Below, in pieces: positions 35,551-44,199 of a stretch of 60,391 nt of DNA. The stretch spans positions 1-60,391 of the forward strand of contig CAJATL010000025.1 of NCBI GenBank assembly GCA_903944895.1, read 5' to 3'. A program made the position numbers and the translations under genes. The first letter of the stretch is position 1; the number at the start of each line of letters is the position of its first letter. The notes below the pieces were generated by a model. It was not told the DNA's origin and searched no databases. It was given only the letters and a program-made list of their open reading frames with translations. Source of the stretch: an uncultured Bacteroidota bacterium (lineage in GTDB: Bacteria > Bacteroidota > Bacteroidia > Bacteroidales > 4484-276).

Positions 35551-35662
35551 AATATCGGTTTTGATAAGAAGAAATCAAAGCATCCGACAATAAATCACAG
35601 TTCCAACGAGTTGGCAGGACTTGAGATACAATAAAATGGCAGGCTGAAAAATGAAAGATATT

Positions 35663-35692
35663 TTTGTATTACTATTTTTTTATATACTTTAG
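35663..35692 (+). promoter_or_regulatory. Candidate promoter for tRNA-Ser
   Basis: TTTG (35663-35666), 18-base spacer, TACTTTAG (35685-35692, one mismatch to TAnnTTTG), ending 44 bases before the tRNA. Confidence 0.55.
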
Positions 35693-35736
35693 CGCCCTAA
35701 AAAAATGGGAAAAGGTGTTGAAATCCCTGTACATTT

Positions 35737-35824
35737 GGAGAGGTGGCCGAGCGGTCGAAGGCGCGCGCTTGGAAAGCGCGTGTACGTCACAAGCGTACCG
35801 GGGGTTCGAATCCCTTCCTCTCCG
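35737..35824 (+). tRNA. tRNA-Ser (anticodon GGA)
   Basis: 88-base class II tRNA. Acceptor GGAGAGG/CCTCTCC, discriminator G (a serine identity element), anticodon GGA at 35771-35773 within CTTGGAAAG, a long variable arm with a GTACG/CGTAC stem, and T loop TTCGAAT. CCA is not encoded. Confidence 0.97.
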
Positions 35825-35896
35825 CTTTATAGAGAATAATTGTTAATAATTTTTATAGTCAAAAAACAAAGTATGAATTAAAATTCGAATTGACCC

Positions 35897-36649
35897 ATGA
35901 AAAAAGTAATTGTCTTTTTATCGTTAGTAAGCGTACTTACTGTAGGGATTTTTATGATGAGCCAGGCTCAGAATTCAGCATCAACCCTTGCTAATCCTGT
36001 AGTACAGGAAAAATCTTTCCACTATGTGCTCAAGGAAAAATTTATCGAAGGTGGTGCCGGATGGATGGCTCCAATTTTATTATGCTTAATTGGAGGTCTT
36101 GCATTATCAATTGAAAGAATCGTTTATTTGAACCTTTCAACTGTTAACTATCAAAAACTTTTAAACAAAGTTGAAACGGCTATCCAAACCAAAGGAATTG
36201 CAGCAGCTAAAGAAGTTTGCAAAAACACAAAAGGCCCGGTAGCGAGTGTGTTCTATCAAGGTCTCGACAGAGTTTCGGAAGGATTGGATATTGTCGAAAA
36301 ATCGATTATTTCGTATGGTGGTGTTGTAATGGCCCGCCTCGAAAACAATCTTTCATGGATTACCCTGTTTATTGCCCTTGCCCCGATGCTCGGGTTCCTT
36401 GGAACAGTAGTAGGGATGGTTCAGGCTTTTGCCGCTATTGAAGTTGCTGGTGACATTTCACCAACCATTGTTGCTGCAGGTATGAAAGTGGCTCTTATTA
36501 CTACCGTATTCGGTCTGATTACTGCAATTATCCTACAGGTAATTTACAACTATTTGCTTTCAAAAGTTGAAAATCTTGTAAATTCGATGGAAGATGCCAC
36601 CATTTCATTCATGGATATTCTCGTTAAGAACAAAAACGCAAAACAATAA
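35897..36649 (+). CDS. exbB: MotA/TolQ/ExbB proton-channel protein
   Basis: Inner-membrane stator protein that, with ExbD/TolR, couples proton flow to TonB-type energisation or envelope maintenance. Three membrane segments: about 54-76 (WMAPILLCLIGGLALSIERI), about 148-172 (WITLFIALAPMLGFLGTVVG) and about 190-215 (MKVALITTVFGLITAIILQV). The conserved APMLGFLGTVVGMV channel motif is intact. An extra N-terminal hydrophobic segment (residues 5-23) could be a signal peptide, seen in Bacteroidota members. First of four genes ending in tandem terminators; TonB and Tol genes are not adjacent, so the partner is open. Confidence 0.92.
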   Translation: MKKVIVFLSLVSVLTVGIFMMSQAQNSASTLANPVVQEKSFHYVLKEKFIEGGAGWMAPILLCLIGGLALSIERIVYLNLSTVNYQKLLNKVETAIQTKGIAAAKEVCKNTKGPVASVFYQGLDRVSEGLDIVEKSIISYGGVVMARLENNLSWITLFIALAPMLGFLGTVVGMVQAFAAIEVAGDISPTIVAAGMKVALITTVFGLITAIILQVIYNYLLSKVENLVNSMEDATISFMDILVKNKNAKQ

Positions 36650-36655
36650 TTAATT

Positions 36656-36988
36656 ATGGATACCTGGATTAATATTGGGTTATTTCTCACCTATATTCTT
36701 TTCACCGTAGCCTTTGTTGCCTTAATTGGATTTCCGTTGCGTTACACCATACAGAATTTCAATAATGCAAAAAAAGGACTATTGGCAATGCTTGCAATAG
36801 TAGTGATTCTGTTTCTCATTTATATTGTCTCCCCGGCCGATCAGGGAGTATTTTATGAAAACGCTAAAATTGGTCCCTCAGAGTCGAAAATGATTGGAGC
36901 AGGATTAATTACAACATACGCTCTTGGTGCAGGTGCAATACTCTATCTATTTTACGCTGAGGTAAAAAAATGGTTTGAAAAATCTTGA
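36656..36988 (+). CDS. Small three-helix membrane protein of the exbB-exbD operon
   Basis: 110 residues with three predicted transmembrane helices (about 8-27, 42-59, 81-103) and a short periplasmic-type loop (SPADQGVFYENAKIGPSESK). I do not recognise a named family. Only 6 bases after exbB and 16 before the first exbD gene, so it is translated from the same message. Its place between channel and exbD genes suggests an accessory subunit of the motor; this is inference. Confidence 0.8.
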   Translation: MDTWINIGLFLTYILFTVAFVALIGFPLRYTIQNFNNAKKGLLAMLAIVVILFLIYIVSPADQGVFYENAKIGPSESKMIGAGLITTYALGAGAILYLFYAEVKKWFEKS

Positions 36989-37004
36989 AAAACAACTTTA
37001 AGAT

Positions 37005-37574
37005 ATGAAAAAACCACCGGAAATTAACACGGGTTCGATGGCAGATATTTCCTTTCTGCTACTTACTTTCTTTCTGCTTACCTCTTCCATTAACACGGAT
37101 ATGGGTATCTTCAGAAAGTTGCCTCCTCCTCCTGATCCGAACGTAAAACCTGCCGACATCAAGCAACGAAACATTTTTACGGTTCTGATCAATAAAAATG
37201 ACAGGTTACTTGTTGACAACAAACCTTCTGATATCAGAATGTTGCGCCAGCAAGCCAAGGATTTCATCTCGAATCCTTCAAACCTCGAAACGCTTCCCGA
37301 AAAAAAGCTGGAAGAAATTCCATATTTAGGAAATTACATGGTTTCTAAAGGAGTAATATCTTTACAAAACGACCGTGGAACTTCATACGATATGTATATT
37401 AAAGTACAAAATGAACTTACTGCCGCACTAAACGATCTCAGGGATGAACTTTCAATGGATAAGTTTAATCGTAAATTTGATGAACTGAGCGATCCGAATT
37501 TTATTGAAGCAGTTCAAAAAGCTATCCCTATTTCGATTTCAGAGGCTGAACCAAAAGATGTAGGAGAACAATAA
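37005..37574 (+). CDS. ExbD/TolR-family protein, copy 1
   Basis: Single-pass stator partner. NTGSMADISFLLLTFFLLTS holds the transmembrane helix with the proton-carrying Asp (SMADISF, Asp14). A periplasmic domain follows, beginning with a proline-rich LPPPPDP. At 189 residues it is longer than classic ExbD (about 140) because of an insertion (about 80-150) with a charged helix. One base separates its stop from copy 2. Confidence 0.92.
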   Translation: MKKPPEINTGSMADISFLLLTFFLLTSSINTDMGIFRKLPPPPDPNVKPADIKQRNIFTVLINKNDRLLVDNKPSDIRMLRQQAKDFISNPSNLETLPEKKLEEIPYLGNYMVSKGVISLQNDRGTSYDMYIKVQNELTAALNDLRDELSMDKFNRKFDELSDPNFIEAVQKAIPISISEAEPKDVGEQ

Positions 37575-37575
37575 C

Positions 37576-38058
37576 ATGGCACGTTTCAAAAACAAGAAAA
37601 AAGGAGGAGTTCCTCAAATTAATACCGGCTCAATGTCGGACATTATCTTCATGTTTTTGTTTTTCTTTATGGTAATTACTACCATCAGAGAAACCACTCT
37701 TATTGTAAAGGTAAAAGTTCCATTGGCAACCGAAGTACAAAAGCTGGAGAAAAAATCGCTGGTTTGTAATATTTATGCGGGTATCCCTAACAAAAAGGAA
37801 CTTGCAGGCAGCGGAACACGAATCCAGCTTAACGATCAATATGCTACGGCAAATGATATCGGTGATTTTATTGCTACAGAGCGTCAATCATTAGATGAAG
37901 CAGACCGCCGCAGATTAACTGTTTCACTTAAAGTGGACCAGGAGACCAAGATGGGGATTGTTGCTGATATCAAACAAGAGCTGAGAAAGTACAATGCTCT
38001 GTTGATAAATTACTCTACCCGTAAGACAACAATTGGTAATCTTTTTACAAGTAAATGA
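37576..38058 (+). CDS. ExbD/TolR-family protein, copy 2
   Basis: Second single-pass stator partner, 160 residues. INTGSMSDIIFMFLFFFMVI contains the membrane helix with the conserved Asp in SMSDIIF (Asp20), preceded by a basic cytoplasmic tail (RFKNKKKGG). The periplasmic domain ends KTTIGNLFTSK. It diverges clearly from copy 1 outside the helix, so the two probably form a hetero-dimeric arm. Two hairpin terminators follow. Confidence 0.92.
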   Translation: MARFKNKKKGGVPQINTGSMSDIIFMFLFFFMVITTIRETTLIVKVKVPLATEVQKLEKKSLVCNIYAGIPNKKELAGSGTRIQLNDQYATANDIGDFIATERQSLDEADRRRLTVSLKVDQETKMGIVADIKQELRKYNALLINYSTRKTTIGNLFTSK

Positions 38059-38084
38059 TTTTTTGTTTTTATGGTTAATAGGTT

Positions 38085-38120
38085 AGAAGGAATGTTTGAA
38101 AAGCATTCCTTCTTTTTTTT
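38085..38120 (+). terminator. First terminator after the exbB-exbD operon
   Basis: Perfect 10-bp arms AGAAGGAATG (38085-38094) and CATTCCTTCT (38104-38113), nine-base loop, then a T run to 38120. Confidence 0.92.
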
Positions 38121-38123
38121 ATT

Positions 38124-38162
38124 AAAAATCCCCGGCAACAGTTAATTGCCGGGGATTTTTTT
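38124..38162. terminator. Second, bidirectional terminator (exbD / aspS)
   Basis: Arms with AAATCCCCGGCAA and TTGCCGGGGATTT flank a short loop, with a T run to 38162 and an A run on the left. It serves as backup for the exb operon and as terminator for the convergent aspS. Confidence 0.92.
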
Positions 38163-38197
38163 GTTGTTATGTGAAGAAATCACAAGCCTTACAATGG

Positions 38198-39964
38198 TTA
38201 CTTTTTGGCAGGCTCAAAAGTTACTTTCAGGTTTAGTTCTTTTAATTGTTCATCCGAAATAATTGCCGGAGAATCGATCATCACGTCTCTGCCGGAATTA
38301 TTTTTTGGGAAAGCAATGTAATCGCGGATTGAATCGGAACCACCAAAGAGGGCACAAAATCTGTCGAAGCCAAAAGCAAGGCCACCATGTGGAGGAGCAC
38401 CAAATTCAAATGCATTCATCAGGAAGCCAAATTGCGCCTGTGCCTGTTCATCGGTAAAACCAAGAATCGAAAACATATTTTTCTGAAGCTCCTTGTCGTG
38501 AATTCTGATTGAACCTCCACCAATCTCAACACCATTAATTACAAGGTCGTAAGCATTAGCCCTGACTTCGCCGGGACTGCCTGCAAGCAGGTGAATATCT
38601 TCGGGTTTTGGCGAAGTAAACGGATGATGCATGGCATAAAACCTTGCCGTATCCTGATCCCACTCCAGAAGCGGAAAATCGACAACCCATAACGGAGCAT
38701 AAGTGTCGGGCTTGCGCAGGCCAAGTCGTCCACCCATTTCGAGCCTTAATTCGTTGAGTGCTTTGCGGGTTAAATTGATATCTCCGGCCAAAACAAGGAT
38801 CAGGTCGCCAGGTTGGGCATTAAACCTTTCGGCCCAGCTTTTTAATTCGGTTTCGTTAAAAAATTTATCAACTGACGACTTGATGGTTCCATCAAGGTTA
38901 AACCGGATATAAACCAATCCTTTGGCGCCAAGTTGGGGCTTCTTAACAAATTCGGTAAGCTCGTCCAACTGTTTGCGCGTATAATCGGCGCAGCCAGGCA
39001 CACAGATTCCGACAACAAGTCCGGCATCATCAAAAACCTTAAAATCCCTGCCTTTTCCCAGATCGTCAAGTTCTTCGAATTTCATCCCAAAACGGATATC
39101 AGGCTTATCGGAGCCATATTGTTTCATCGCATCAGCATACGACATTCGTGGAAAAGGATCAGCAAAATCAACTTCCTTTATCCTCGAAAAGAGATATTTT
39201 GTCAATCCTTCGAAGGTATTCAGAATATCGTTCTGCTCAACAAAAGCCATCTCACAATCGATCTGTGTAAATTCCGGCTGACGGTCGGCACGTAAATCTT
39301 CATCACGGAAGCATTTTACAATCTGATAATACCTGTCGTAGCCGGCAACCATTAGCAATTGCTTAAAGGTTTGTGGCGATTGTGGCAACGCATAAAACTC
39401 TCCGGGATTCATACGCGAAGGAACCACAAAATCGCGGGCGCCTTCGGGGGTTGATTTTATTAAGACAGGTGTTTCGATTTCGATAAACTTCTGTTTGTCG
39501 AGATAAATACGTGTCTCGATGGCCATCCGGTGGCGAAGTTCCAGATTACGGCGCACTGGTGTCCTGCGTAAATCGAGGTACCGGTATTTCATTCTCAGCT
39601 CCTCTCCCCCATCAGTATTGTCTTCGATGGTAAAAGGAGGAAGTTTTGATTTGTTCAGGACCTTAATTTCGCTGACTTTAATCTCGATTTCACCGGTTGG
39701 TATTTTTAGATTTTTCGAAACCCGCTCAATAACCAGTCCTTTGGTTTGGATCACAAATTCGCGACCTAATTCCTTGGCTGTTTCGATAACCGCCGGGTCG
39801 GAAGTTCCTTCTTCCATCATCAACTGAGTTATACCGTAACGGTCGCGAAGGTCAATCCAGACCAATCCGCCCTTGTCCCTGATCCGTTGTACCCATCCCG
39901 TCAGGATTACTTCCTGCCCGGCTGATTGAATATTTAATTCTCCGCAAGTGTGTGTTCTGAGCAT
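38198..39964 (-). CDS. aspS: Aspartyl-tRNA synthetase
   Basis: Class II synthetase charging tRNA-Asp. N-terminal OB-fold anticodon-binding domain (about 1-105: [20 protein letters not shown]), catalytic core with motif 2 ([20 protein letters not shown]) and motif 3 ([16 protein letters not shown]), and the bacterial GAD insertion (about 290-420). The 588 residues and the GAD domain identify the bacterial-type enzyme. With AsnRS also encoded in this window, it is probably discriminating (inference). Confidence 0.98.
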   Translation of the reverse strand: MLRTHTCGELNIQSAGQEVILTGWVQRIRDKGGLVWIDLRDRYGITQLMMEEGTSDPAVIETAKELGREFVIQTKGLVIERVSKNLKIPTGEIEIKVSEIKVLNKSKLPPFTIEDNTDGGEELRMKYRYLDLRRTPVRRNLELRHRMAIETRIYLDKQKFIEIETPVLIKSTPEGARDFVVPSRMNPGEFYALPQSPQTFKQLLMVAGYDRYYQIVKCFRDEDLRADRQPEFTQIDCEMAFVEQNDILNTFEGLTKYLFSRIKEVDFADPFPRMSYADAMKQYGSDKPDIRFGMKFEELDDLGKGRDFKVFDDAGLVVGICVPGCADYTRKQLDELTEFVKKPQLGAKGLVYIRFNLDGTIKSSVDKFFNETELKSWAERFNAQPGDLILVLAGDINLTRKALNELRLEMGGRLGLRKPDTYAPLWVVDFPLLEWDQDTARFYAMHHPFTSPKPEDIHLLAGSPGEVRANAYDLVINGVEIGGGSIRIHDKELQKNMFSILGFTDEQAQAQFGFLMNAFEFGAPPHGGLAFGFDRFCALFGGSDSIRDYIAFPKNNSGRDVMIDSPAIISDEQLKELNLKVTFEPAKK

Positions 39965-40081
39965 GATAAATTTTTTTTGGTTGAAGCTGCGAAAATAACA
40001 AAATTGACCGGATTTTTGTCAAATTCAGGACTGCTGCTGCAAACAATTTTATCAATCCGGTATTTGATTATAAAAATTACT

Positions 40082-40089
40082 TAGTTTTG
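40082..40089 (+). promoter_or_regulatory. -7 element for the 110-residue unknown gene
   Basis: TAGTTTTG fits TAnnTTTG, 30 bases before the ATG. A TTTG at 40063-40066 lies upstream but with only a 15-base spacer. Confidence 0.45.
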
Positions 40090-40118
40090 GATCTCCAATC
40101 TCAAAAAATAAAATCAAT

Positions 40119-40451
40119 ATGGAAAAAAGCGTTGAAACAAAAGAAATTAAGAGTTATTCATACCTTAATTATGCTTCACGAAGCGGATCGAACGACACCC
40201 AGGCAGTTTTAGTGATCAATGGCGAAACCGGATTTCTTGGGTACGTAAACTTTCTTACCGATGGTTGTGCGCTCCCAAAATCGGTTAAAACAAGTGGTTT
40301 ATACTTTCTTTATTATCATTTCAACGCTTTGCCTGTAATTATCGATATGCTCAGGAATGAAAAACCAATTTACCTCGTGTTTCAGGATAGTACAAATAAC
40401 ACTTGCCGGATTTCGACTTCGATCGAAATGGTTGGTGAAGGGGAGATATAA
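40119..40451 (+). CDS. Conserved-looking hypothetical protein, 110 residues
   Basis: I do not recognise the family. The protein has no signal peptide or membrane segment. It starts MEKSVETKEIKSYSYLNY, contains a strand-rich core (QAVLVINGETGFLGYVNF, then a serine/glycine turn) and ends in an acidic tail (MVGEGEI). Composition suggests a small soluble alpha/beta protein. It has its own -7 promoter box, no terminator before the next gene, and a 153-base gap to it. Confidence 0.6.
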   Translation: MEKSVETKEIKSYSYLNYASRSGSNDTQAVLVINGETGFLGYVNFLTDGCALPKSVKTSGLYFLYYHFNALPVIIDMLRNEKPIYLVFQDSTNNTCRISTSIEMVGEGEI

Positions 40452-40577
40452 TTCAAGCAGTTTTTTACAGGTTTGTAATATTTCCGGCCCGATTTCAGTT
40501 ATCATCATTTATTTCGATAAGCCAGCATTTTACCACACACAAAAGGTGGCATATCGTTTTTCAAATGATAATTAATG

Positions 40578-40585
40578 TACTTTTG
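40578..40585 (+). promoter_or_regulatory. -7 element for the small outer-membrane protein gene
   Basis: TACTTTTG is an exact TAnnTTTG match 20 bases before the ATG. The T-rich stretch at 40557-40561 could serve as a weak -33. Confidence 0.5.
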
Positions 40586-40604
40586 CCAATAAATCGACAA
40601 ACTG

Positions 40605-41288
40605 ATGAAAAAATTCACGATCATTCTTGTACTCGCAATTGCAACGCTGAGCAGCTTTTCTCAGGAAATTACTGAGAGCACCCGCAAAAAATTCAGCACG
40701 GTGATAGATGTTTTTACCGATATTTATTCTAACCTGCCAAAAGGTATCGAAACAAGAACTATTAACCAGGGGATGAATTTTTCGGGACTTTACGATTACC
40801 GTTTAGGAAAAAGTAATCTTAGTGTTGCCATCGGCGTTGGCCTTGGTGCCCACAACTTTTACAGCAACGCTTTCCCTGTTGTTAATGACTCGACAGGTAA
40901 TACAAAACTTGAAAGGATAAAAACCCTTTATCCGGGCACCGAATACAAAAAGAATAAAATTTCTTACACCTATTTCGACATTCCAATCGAGTTCAGGTTA
41001 CGGACCAAGGACGAATTCAGGGCTGCTGTTGGCTTTAAAATGGGATGGCTGATCGACAGCCACACCAAATACAAAGGCGACGATTACCTCTTTGAAACCA
41101 CTGATGAGCTGGGTGTAAAATTCAGGGATGTCCGTAATGTTGAAACTTTCAGGTATGGAATTACAGCCCGTGCCGGTTGGAAGTTTATAAACCTGACAGG
41201 ATTTTTCTCGCTGACAGATATTTTCAAAAAAGGAAAAGGTCCAGATGTTTACCCGATTTCGGTGGGTATTTCGCTCATGCCATTCTGA
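40605..41288 (+). CDS. Predicted outer-membrane beta-barrel protein
   Basis: Sec signal peptide (cleavage after SSFSQ, near residue 20), then 207 residues of amphipathic strands with tyrosine and glycine turns (GLYDYRLGKSNLSVAIGVGL, YFDIPIEFRLRTKDEFRAAV). The family resembles the Bacteroidota PorT/outer-membrane barrel group (about 220 residues), ending in the C-terminal strand VGISLMPF with a terminal Phe, as expected of barrel substrates of the Bam machinery. Function unknown. Its last 40 bases overlap the convergent gene on the other strand. Confidence 0.75.
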   Translation: MKKFTIILVLAIATLSSFSQEITESTRKKFSTVIDVFTDIYSNLPKGIETRTINQGMNFSGLYDYRLGKSNLSVAIGVGLGAHNFYSNAFPVVNDSTGNTKLERIKTLYPGTEYKKNKISYTYFDIPIEFRLRTKDEFRAAVGFKMGWLIDSHTKYKGDDYLFETTDELGVKFRDVRNVETFRYGITARAGWKFINLTGFFSLTDIFKKGKGPDVYPISVGISLMPF

Positions 41289-41698
41289 TCCAATTGTTTT
41301 CTTTTTATTATTCCCCAAACGGCAGTAGCTGGAATTATTATCAAAGTTGGAATTGTTGATTCAAGAGGCTTTGGTGTACCTTTCAGGCTGTGCATACCAA
41401 AAGTTAATAATAATGTAAAAGTTGAAGGTATGACTACTGATGCCACAATAGCCCATTTGCGATTTTGAATGTTTATTGCCAGATATTCGCAACCTTTCAT
41501 TAATGTTCCACCAAAAATAAAAGTATAAGTTCCCTGTTTTATTGCAGCGGTAATTGAACCTGAAATTTCATGCGTCGAAAAATAGTTTATTCCGAAAACA
41601 ATTCCACCCATAAAAATGGCACCGGCAATTCCGATTTTGTGATCAATAAATTTTTGGGCTGATTTTGCTGTTTTTTGAAGTTTCTTCATGAGTGCCAA
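41249..41698 (-). CDS. Small membrane protein
   Basis: 149 residues with about three hydrophobic segments (about 22-40, 51-68, 82-101), plus a further C-terminal one (about 118-131), and a basic N-terminus. I do not recognise a family. ATG 41698 or the third in-frame Met (41689, giving MKKLQKTAKSA) are both possible; the second looks like a normal beginning. It converges on and overlaps the barrel gene by 40 bases with no terminator between them. Confidence 0.6.
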   Translation of the reverse strand: MALMKKLQKTAKSAQKFIDHKIGIAGAIFMGGIVFGINYFSTHEISGSITAAIKQGTYTFIFGGTLMKGCEYLAINIQNRKWAIVASVVIPSTFTLLLTFGMHSLKGTPKPLESTIPTLIIIPATAVWGIIKRKQLDQNGMSEIPTEIG

Positions 41699-42093
41699 TA
41701 AAAAGAGAAATTAAATAGCCTTTTTAATGCATTGAGAAGGATTGTGGTCCATCACAAATAAATCCTGATGTTTTGGAATTCAATTAGTTTGAACAGACAA
41801 TCCTTTCATTTTTTGTATCATTATTTAAATAACTTATTCTAAACCAAGCACTCCAAACGGTAAAGGAGCATAAAGATTCTATTTCAGTTTAGGAACTTTT
41901 TAACCTCTTTTCTTTTGTCAGGGAATTAGGACGATGAACCAAATCGGTTCCTTTTAATGAAAATACTTTCAAATCCTTAATTTTATTGGTTGCTTGCAAT
42001 TCGTTATCCTAACCTGGATAAACCAGAAATAACAAATAACAAAACTCAAAACTCAAATAATTCCTTGATTTAACTTGTGATTTGTCCCGATAG

Positions 42094-42111
42094 CCCCGAT
42101 AGCTATCGGGG
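42094..42111. repeat. 18-bp perfect palindrome with an adjacent half-copy
   Basis: CCCCGATAGCTATCGGGG is self-complementary; an extra CCCGATAG lies just upstream (42086-42093). It belongs to the 41.7-42.5 kb repeat cluster. Confidence 0.85.
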
Positions 42112-42162
42112 GGATGACTTTTGTGATTTCTGCCAAAAAAAACATCAATTTCAAAAATAAGG

Positions 42163-42218
42163 CACTACGTTTTTCCTTTCAGGAAAAAAGCCTTTCAGGG
42201 AACATAACACCCCATTGG
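42163..42218 (+). repeat. 56-bp direct repeat, copy 1
   Basis: 54/56 identical to 42341-42396, same orientation. Each copy contains internal TTTCAGG/CCTTTCAGGG repeats. Together they bracket a hairpin. Confidence 0.92.
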
Positions 42219-42244
42219 CAAACCAGAGCAAAGAATACTATTAC

Positions 42245-42317
42245 CACTAAGGCACTAAGATCACTAAGTTTCACTAAGGATTTCTTAGTGTTCCTCTGTG
42301 TACTTAGTGCCTTAGTG
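42245..42317. repeat. Inverted repeat between the two direct repeats
   Basis: Perfect 15-bp arms 42245-42259 and 42303-42317, with more CACTAAG/CTTAGTG units inside the loop. No T-run rule or coding frame explains it. The outer 41699-42544 stretch has no supportable gene. Confidence 0.9.
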
Positions 42318-42340
42318 TTTTTTTCTTTTTCCCATTAATT

Positions 42341-42396
42341 CACTACGTTTTTCCTTTCAGGAAAAAAGCCTTTCAGGGAACGTAACACCCCAATGG
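42341..42396 (+). repeat. 56-bp direct repeat, copy 2
   Basis: Matches 42163-42218 at 54 of 56 positions, lying directly downstream of the hairpin. Confidence 0.92.
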
Positions 42397-42544
42397 ATAG
42401 AAACAGCAAGGAAAATAGAATAAAATTATCGTTAACATGTTATCAATAATGACTTTTTAAGAGCCTAATCGTTGAATTGATAAAATAATAATGTCGTTTG
42501 GCCTTGACAATTTTTGGGTTTCTGAAAATGGGAGTCTTTTTTCC

Positions 42545-43396
42545 CTACCGTTTAATAAACCTTGAATAGCTAACAATTTTATCCTCCTGGATAACTCTTA
42601 GCAAATATATTCCCGGAATCATTTCAGAAGTATTGATTCTCATTTGAAAACCCAAAGCATATCCATCCATGATTTTTTTACCAAACGAGTCAATTACCTC
42701 AAAAAAAATGTCGTTGGAATTTGTCGCATTAAACTCAATATTAATTTCTTCATCACAGGGATTTGGGTATAAATTTACTGTCTTAGCCGACTTGGATGGA
42801 CAATTAATTCCTACAGTGACCCCTTTGATTGCCATACGTTTTGCTGTGATTGAAGCTGAATAGGGATTAACATTTACAATAAGATGAACCCATCCATAAA
42901 ATGTCTCCAAGGGGTTGTCAATCTTAAAACCCAGATAACCCGATTCAAATTCACCATCATAATAACCTACTCCTGGGGGAGGATAGAAATAGTGCTGGTA
43001 TTTACGTAGGAGAAATAAATTCAATGAATCGCTATTCCATGTTTGATTTTCCGAAATGGTGTAACCCTCATCAAGTTCCCGCACCCAGGTTATACTACTA
43101 TCAGAAGTAATAATTTTCAAATTATCATTAACTATAATTGCTGAAGACCAGAATCTATATTGAGACGGTGCTCCATCATATCCATAAACAAACAAGCCTA
43201 AGTCATTAACACCGTCAGAATCAACATCCAGATAAAACCCATTTTCAGAGGAGATGAGTTCAACAACTGAATCCGGTTCGTAATCTGTGAAATGAACATT
43301 AATTCCTGATATCTGGCCGGCTTGAATAAGATCTTGTGCATATCCCTGAAAAACCAGAACAAAAAAAAGACTGAAAACTGCAACTTTTGTATTCAT
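42545..43396 (-). CDS. Secreted protein with T9SS type A sorting domain
   Basis: Sec signal (cleavage after GYAQ, near residue 20) and a C-terminal T9SS sorting domain (about 205-283: VNLYPNPCDEEINIEF, PGIYLLRVIQEDKI, ending SRFIKR). The middle ~180 residues include a calcium-site-like DVDSDGVNDLGLF and aromatic strands, consistent with an all-beta domain. No enzymatic motif is recognisable. It is delivered to the surface or released by the same system as the giant protein at the left edge. It is monocistronic, with a -7 box at 43447-43454. Confidence 0.85.
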   Translation of the reverse strand: MNTKVAVFSLFFVLVFQGYAQDLIQAGQISGINVHFTDYEPDSVVELISSENGFYLDVDSDGVNDLGLFVYGYDGAPSQYRFWSSAIIVNDNLKIITSDSSITWVRELDEGYTISENQTWNSDSLNLFLLRKYQHYFYPPPGVGYYDGEFESGYLGFKIDNPLETFYGWVHLIVNVNPYSASITAKRMAIKGVTVGINCPSKSAKTVNLYPNPCDEEINIEFNATNSNDIFFEVIDSFGKKIMDGYALGFQMRINTSEMIPGIYLLRVIQEDKIVSYSRFIKR

Positions 43397-43446
43397 GATT
43401 AAGCAATTCTTGGATGTAATATTAACTGAAGATTGGAATCGTGTTT

Positions 43447-43454
43447 CAAAGGTA
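43447..43454 (-). promoter_or_regulatory. -7 element for the T9SS-tailed protein gene
   Basis: Reads TACCTTTG leftward, an exact TAnnTTTG match, about 50 bases before the start codon. Confidence 0.45.
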
Positions 43455-43561
43455 ATTTAAAATCAGAGTTAATCGTTTAATTTTTTCCGCAATGAGCATT
43501 TACGGTACAACAATGAACGCTGTTTACACGATTTCTGCCGTGATCTTGATCATCTCTCTGA

Positions 43562-44170
43562 TTAAAAATAAAGGAAATGCAGGTACATGGTCACCGTGCC
43601 TAACAAAAAACCGCTGTAAACCTGCATGGGTGTGTGGGTTGAAGATTTAAGCCTCGAATATCCGATAAATCCGGCAAAGAAAATCAATGTAATCAGCAAC
43701 AGCAATAAATCAGTTTTAAGAATGATGGCAATGCACAAAAAAGCGCCAAAAAGTGCTCCCGTTGCAATCATGTAAACACTTATCTTCCAAAGTGACGAAA
43801 TGATCACTGTTATAACCAGCAGCGTTGCCGATCCCAGAATAAAGATTGTAAAAATCGGCGTAAGCTGAATTCCGGTTAAAAAATAATAGGTGGTGATATA
43901 GAAAAATATGGCCGTTGCCAGATTTAATGACCGCTCATCGCCGCCATTATTCGCGAAAAATCTTTTCAGTTTCCAACCTAAGATTTCGGTAACCAAAACC
44001 GGCAGCAAAAAAGTTGCAATAAAAACCAATCCCACAACCATCCATTTGCCCTTTTCGGGCATAAACAGCGAAAAGCTAAACTGCATGTTTAAAATAATCA
44101 ACAGGTAATAGGTTGGAAAAAGCAAAGGATGAAAGATAACAGAAATGAACTTTGCGAGATTTTTTTCCAT
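43562..44170 (-). CDS. PAP2-like integral membrane protein (variant motif)
   Basis: 202 residues, about six transmembrane segments. GYSRLKSSTHTPMQVYSG resembles the C-terminal PAP2 phosphatase motif S-R-x5-H-x3-D, but the final Asp is Gln, and the K-x6-R-P and PSGH motifs are not apparent. It is therefore PAP2-related with doubtful phosphatase activity. ATG 44170 gives MEKNLAKFISVIFHPLLFP; a longer frame to 44353 runs through the rpoN 3' end and encodes unrelated basic residues. It starts 29 bases after rpoN and is likely co-transcribed. Confidence 0.75.
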   Translation of the reverse strand: MEKNLAKFISVIFHPLLFPTYYLLIILNMQFSFSLFMPEKGKWMVVGLVFIATFLLPVLVTEILGWKLKRFFANNGGDERSLNLATAIFFYITTYYFLTGIQLTPIFTIFILGSATLLVITVIISSLWKISVYMIATGALFGAFLCIAIILKTDLLLLLITLIFFAGFIGYSRLKSSTHTPMQVYSGFLLGTVTMYLHFLYF

Positions 44171-44199
44171 TGAAGGGGAAGGCTGTAAGTGAATTATGT

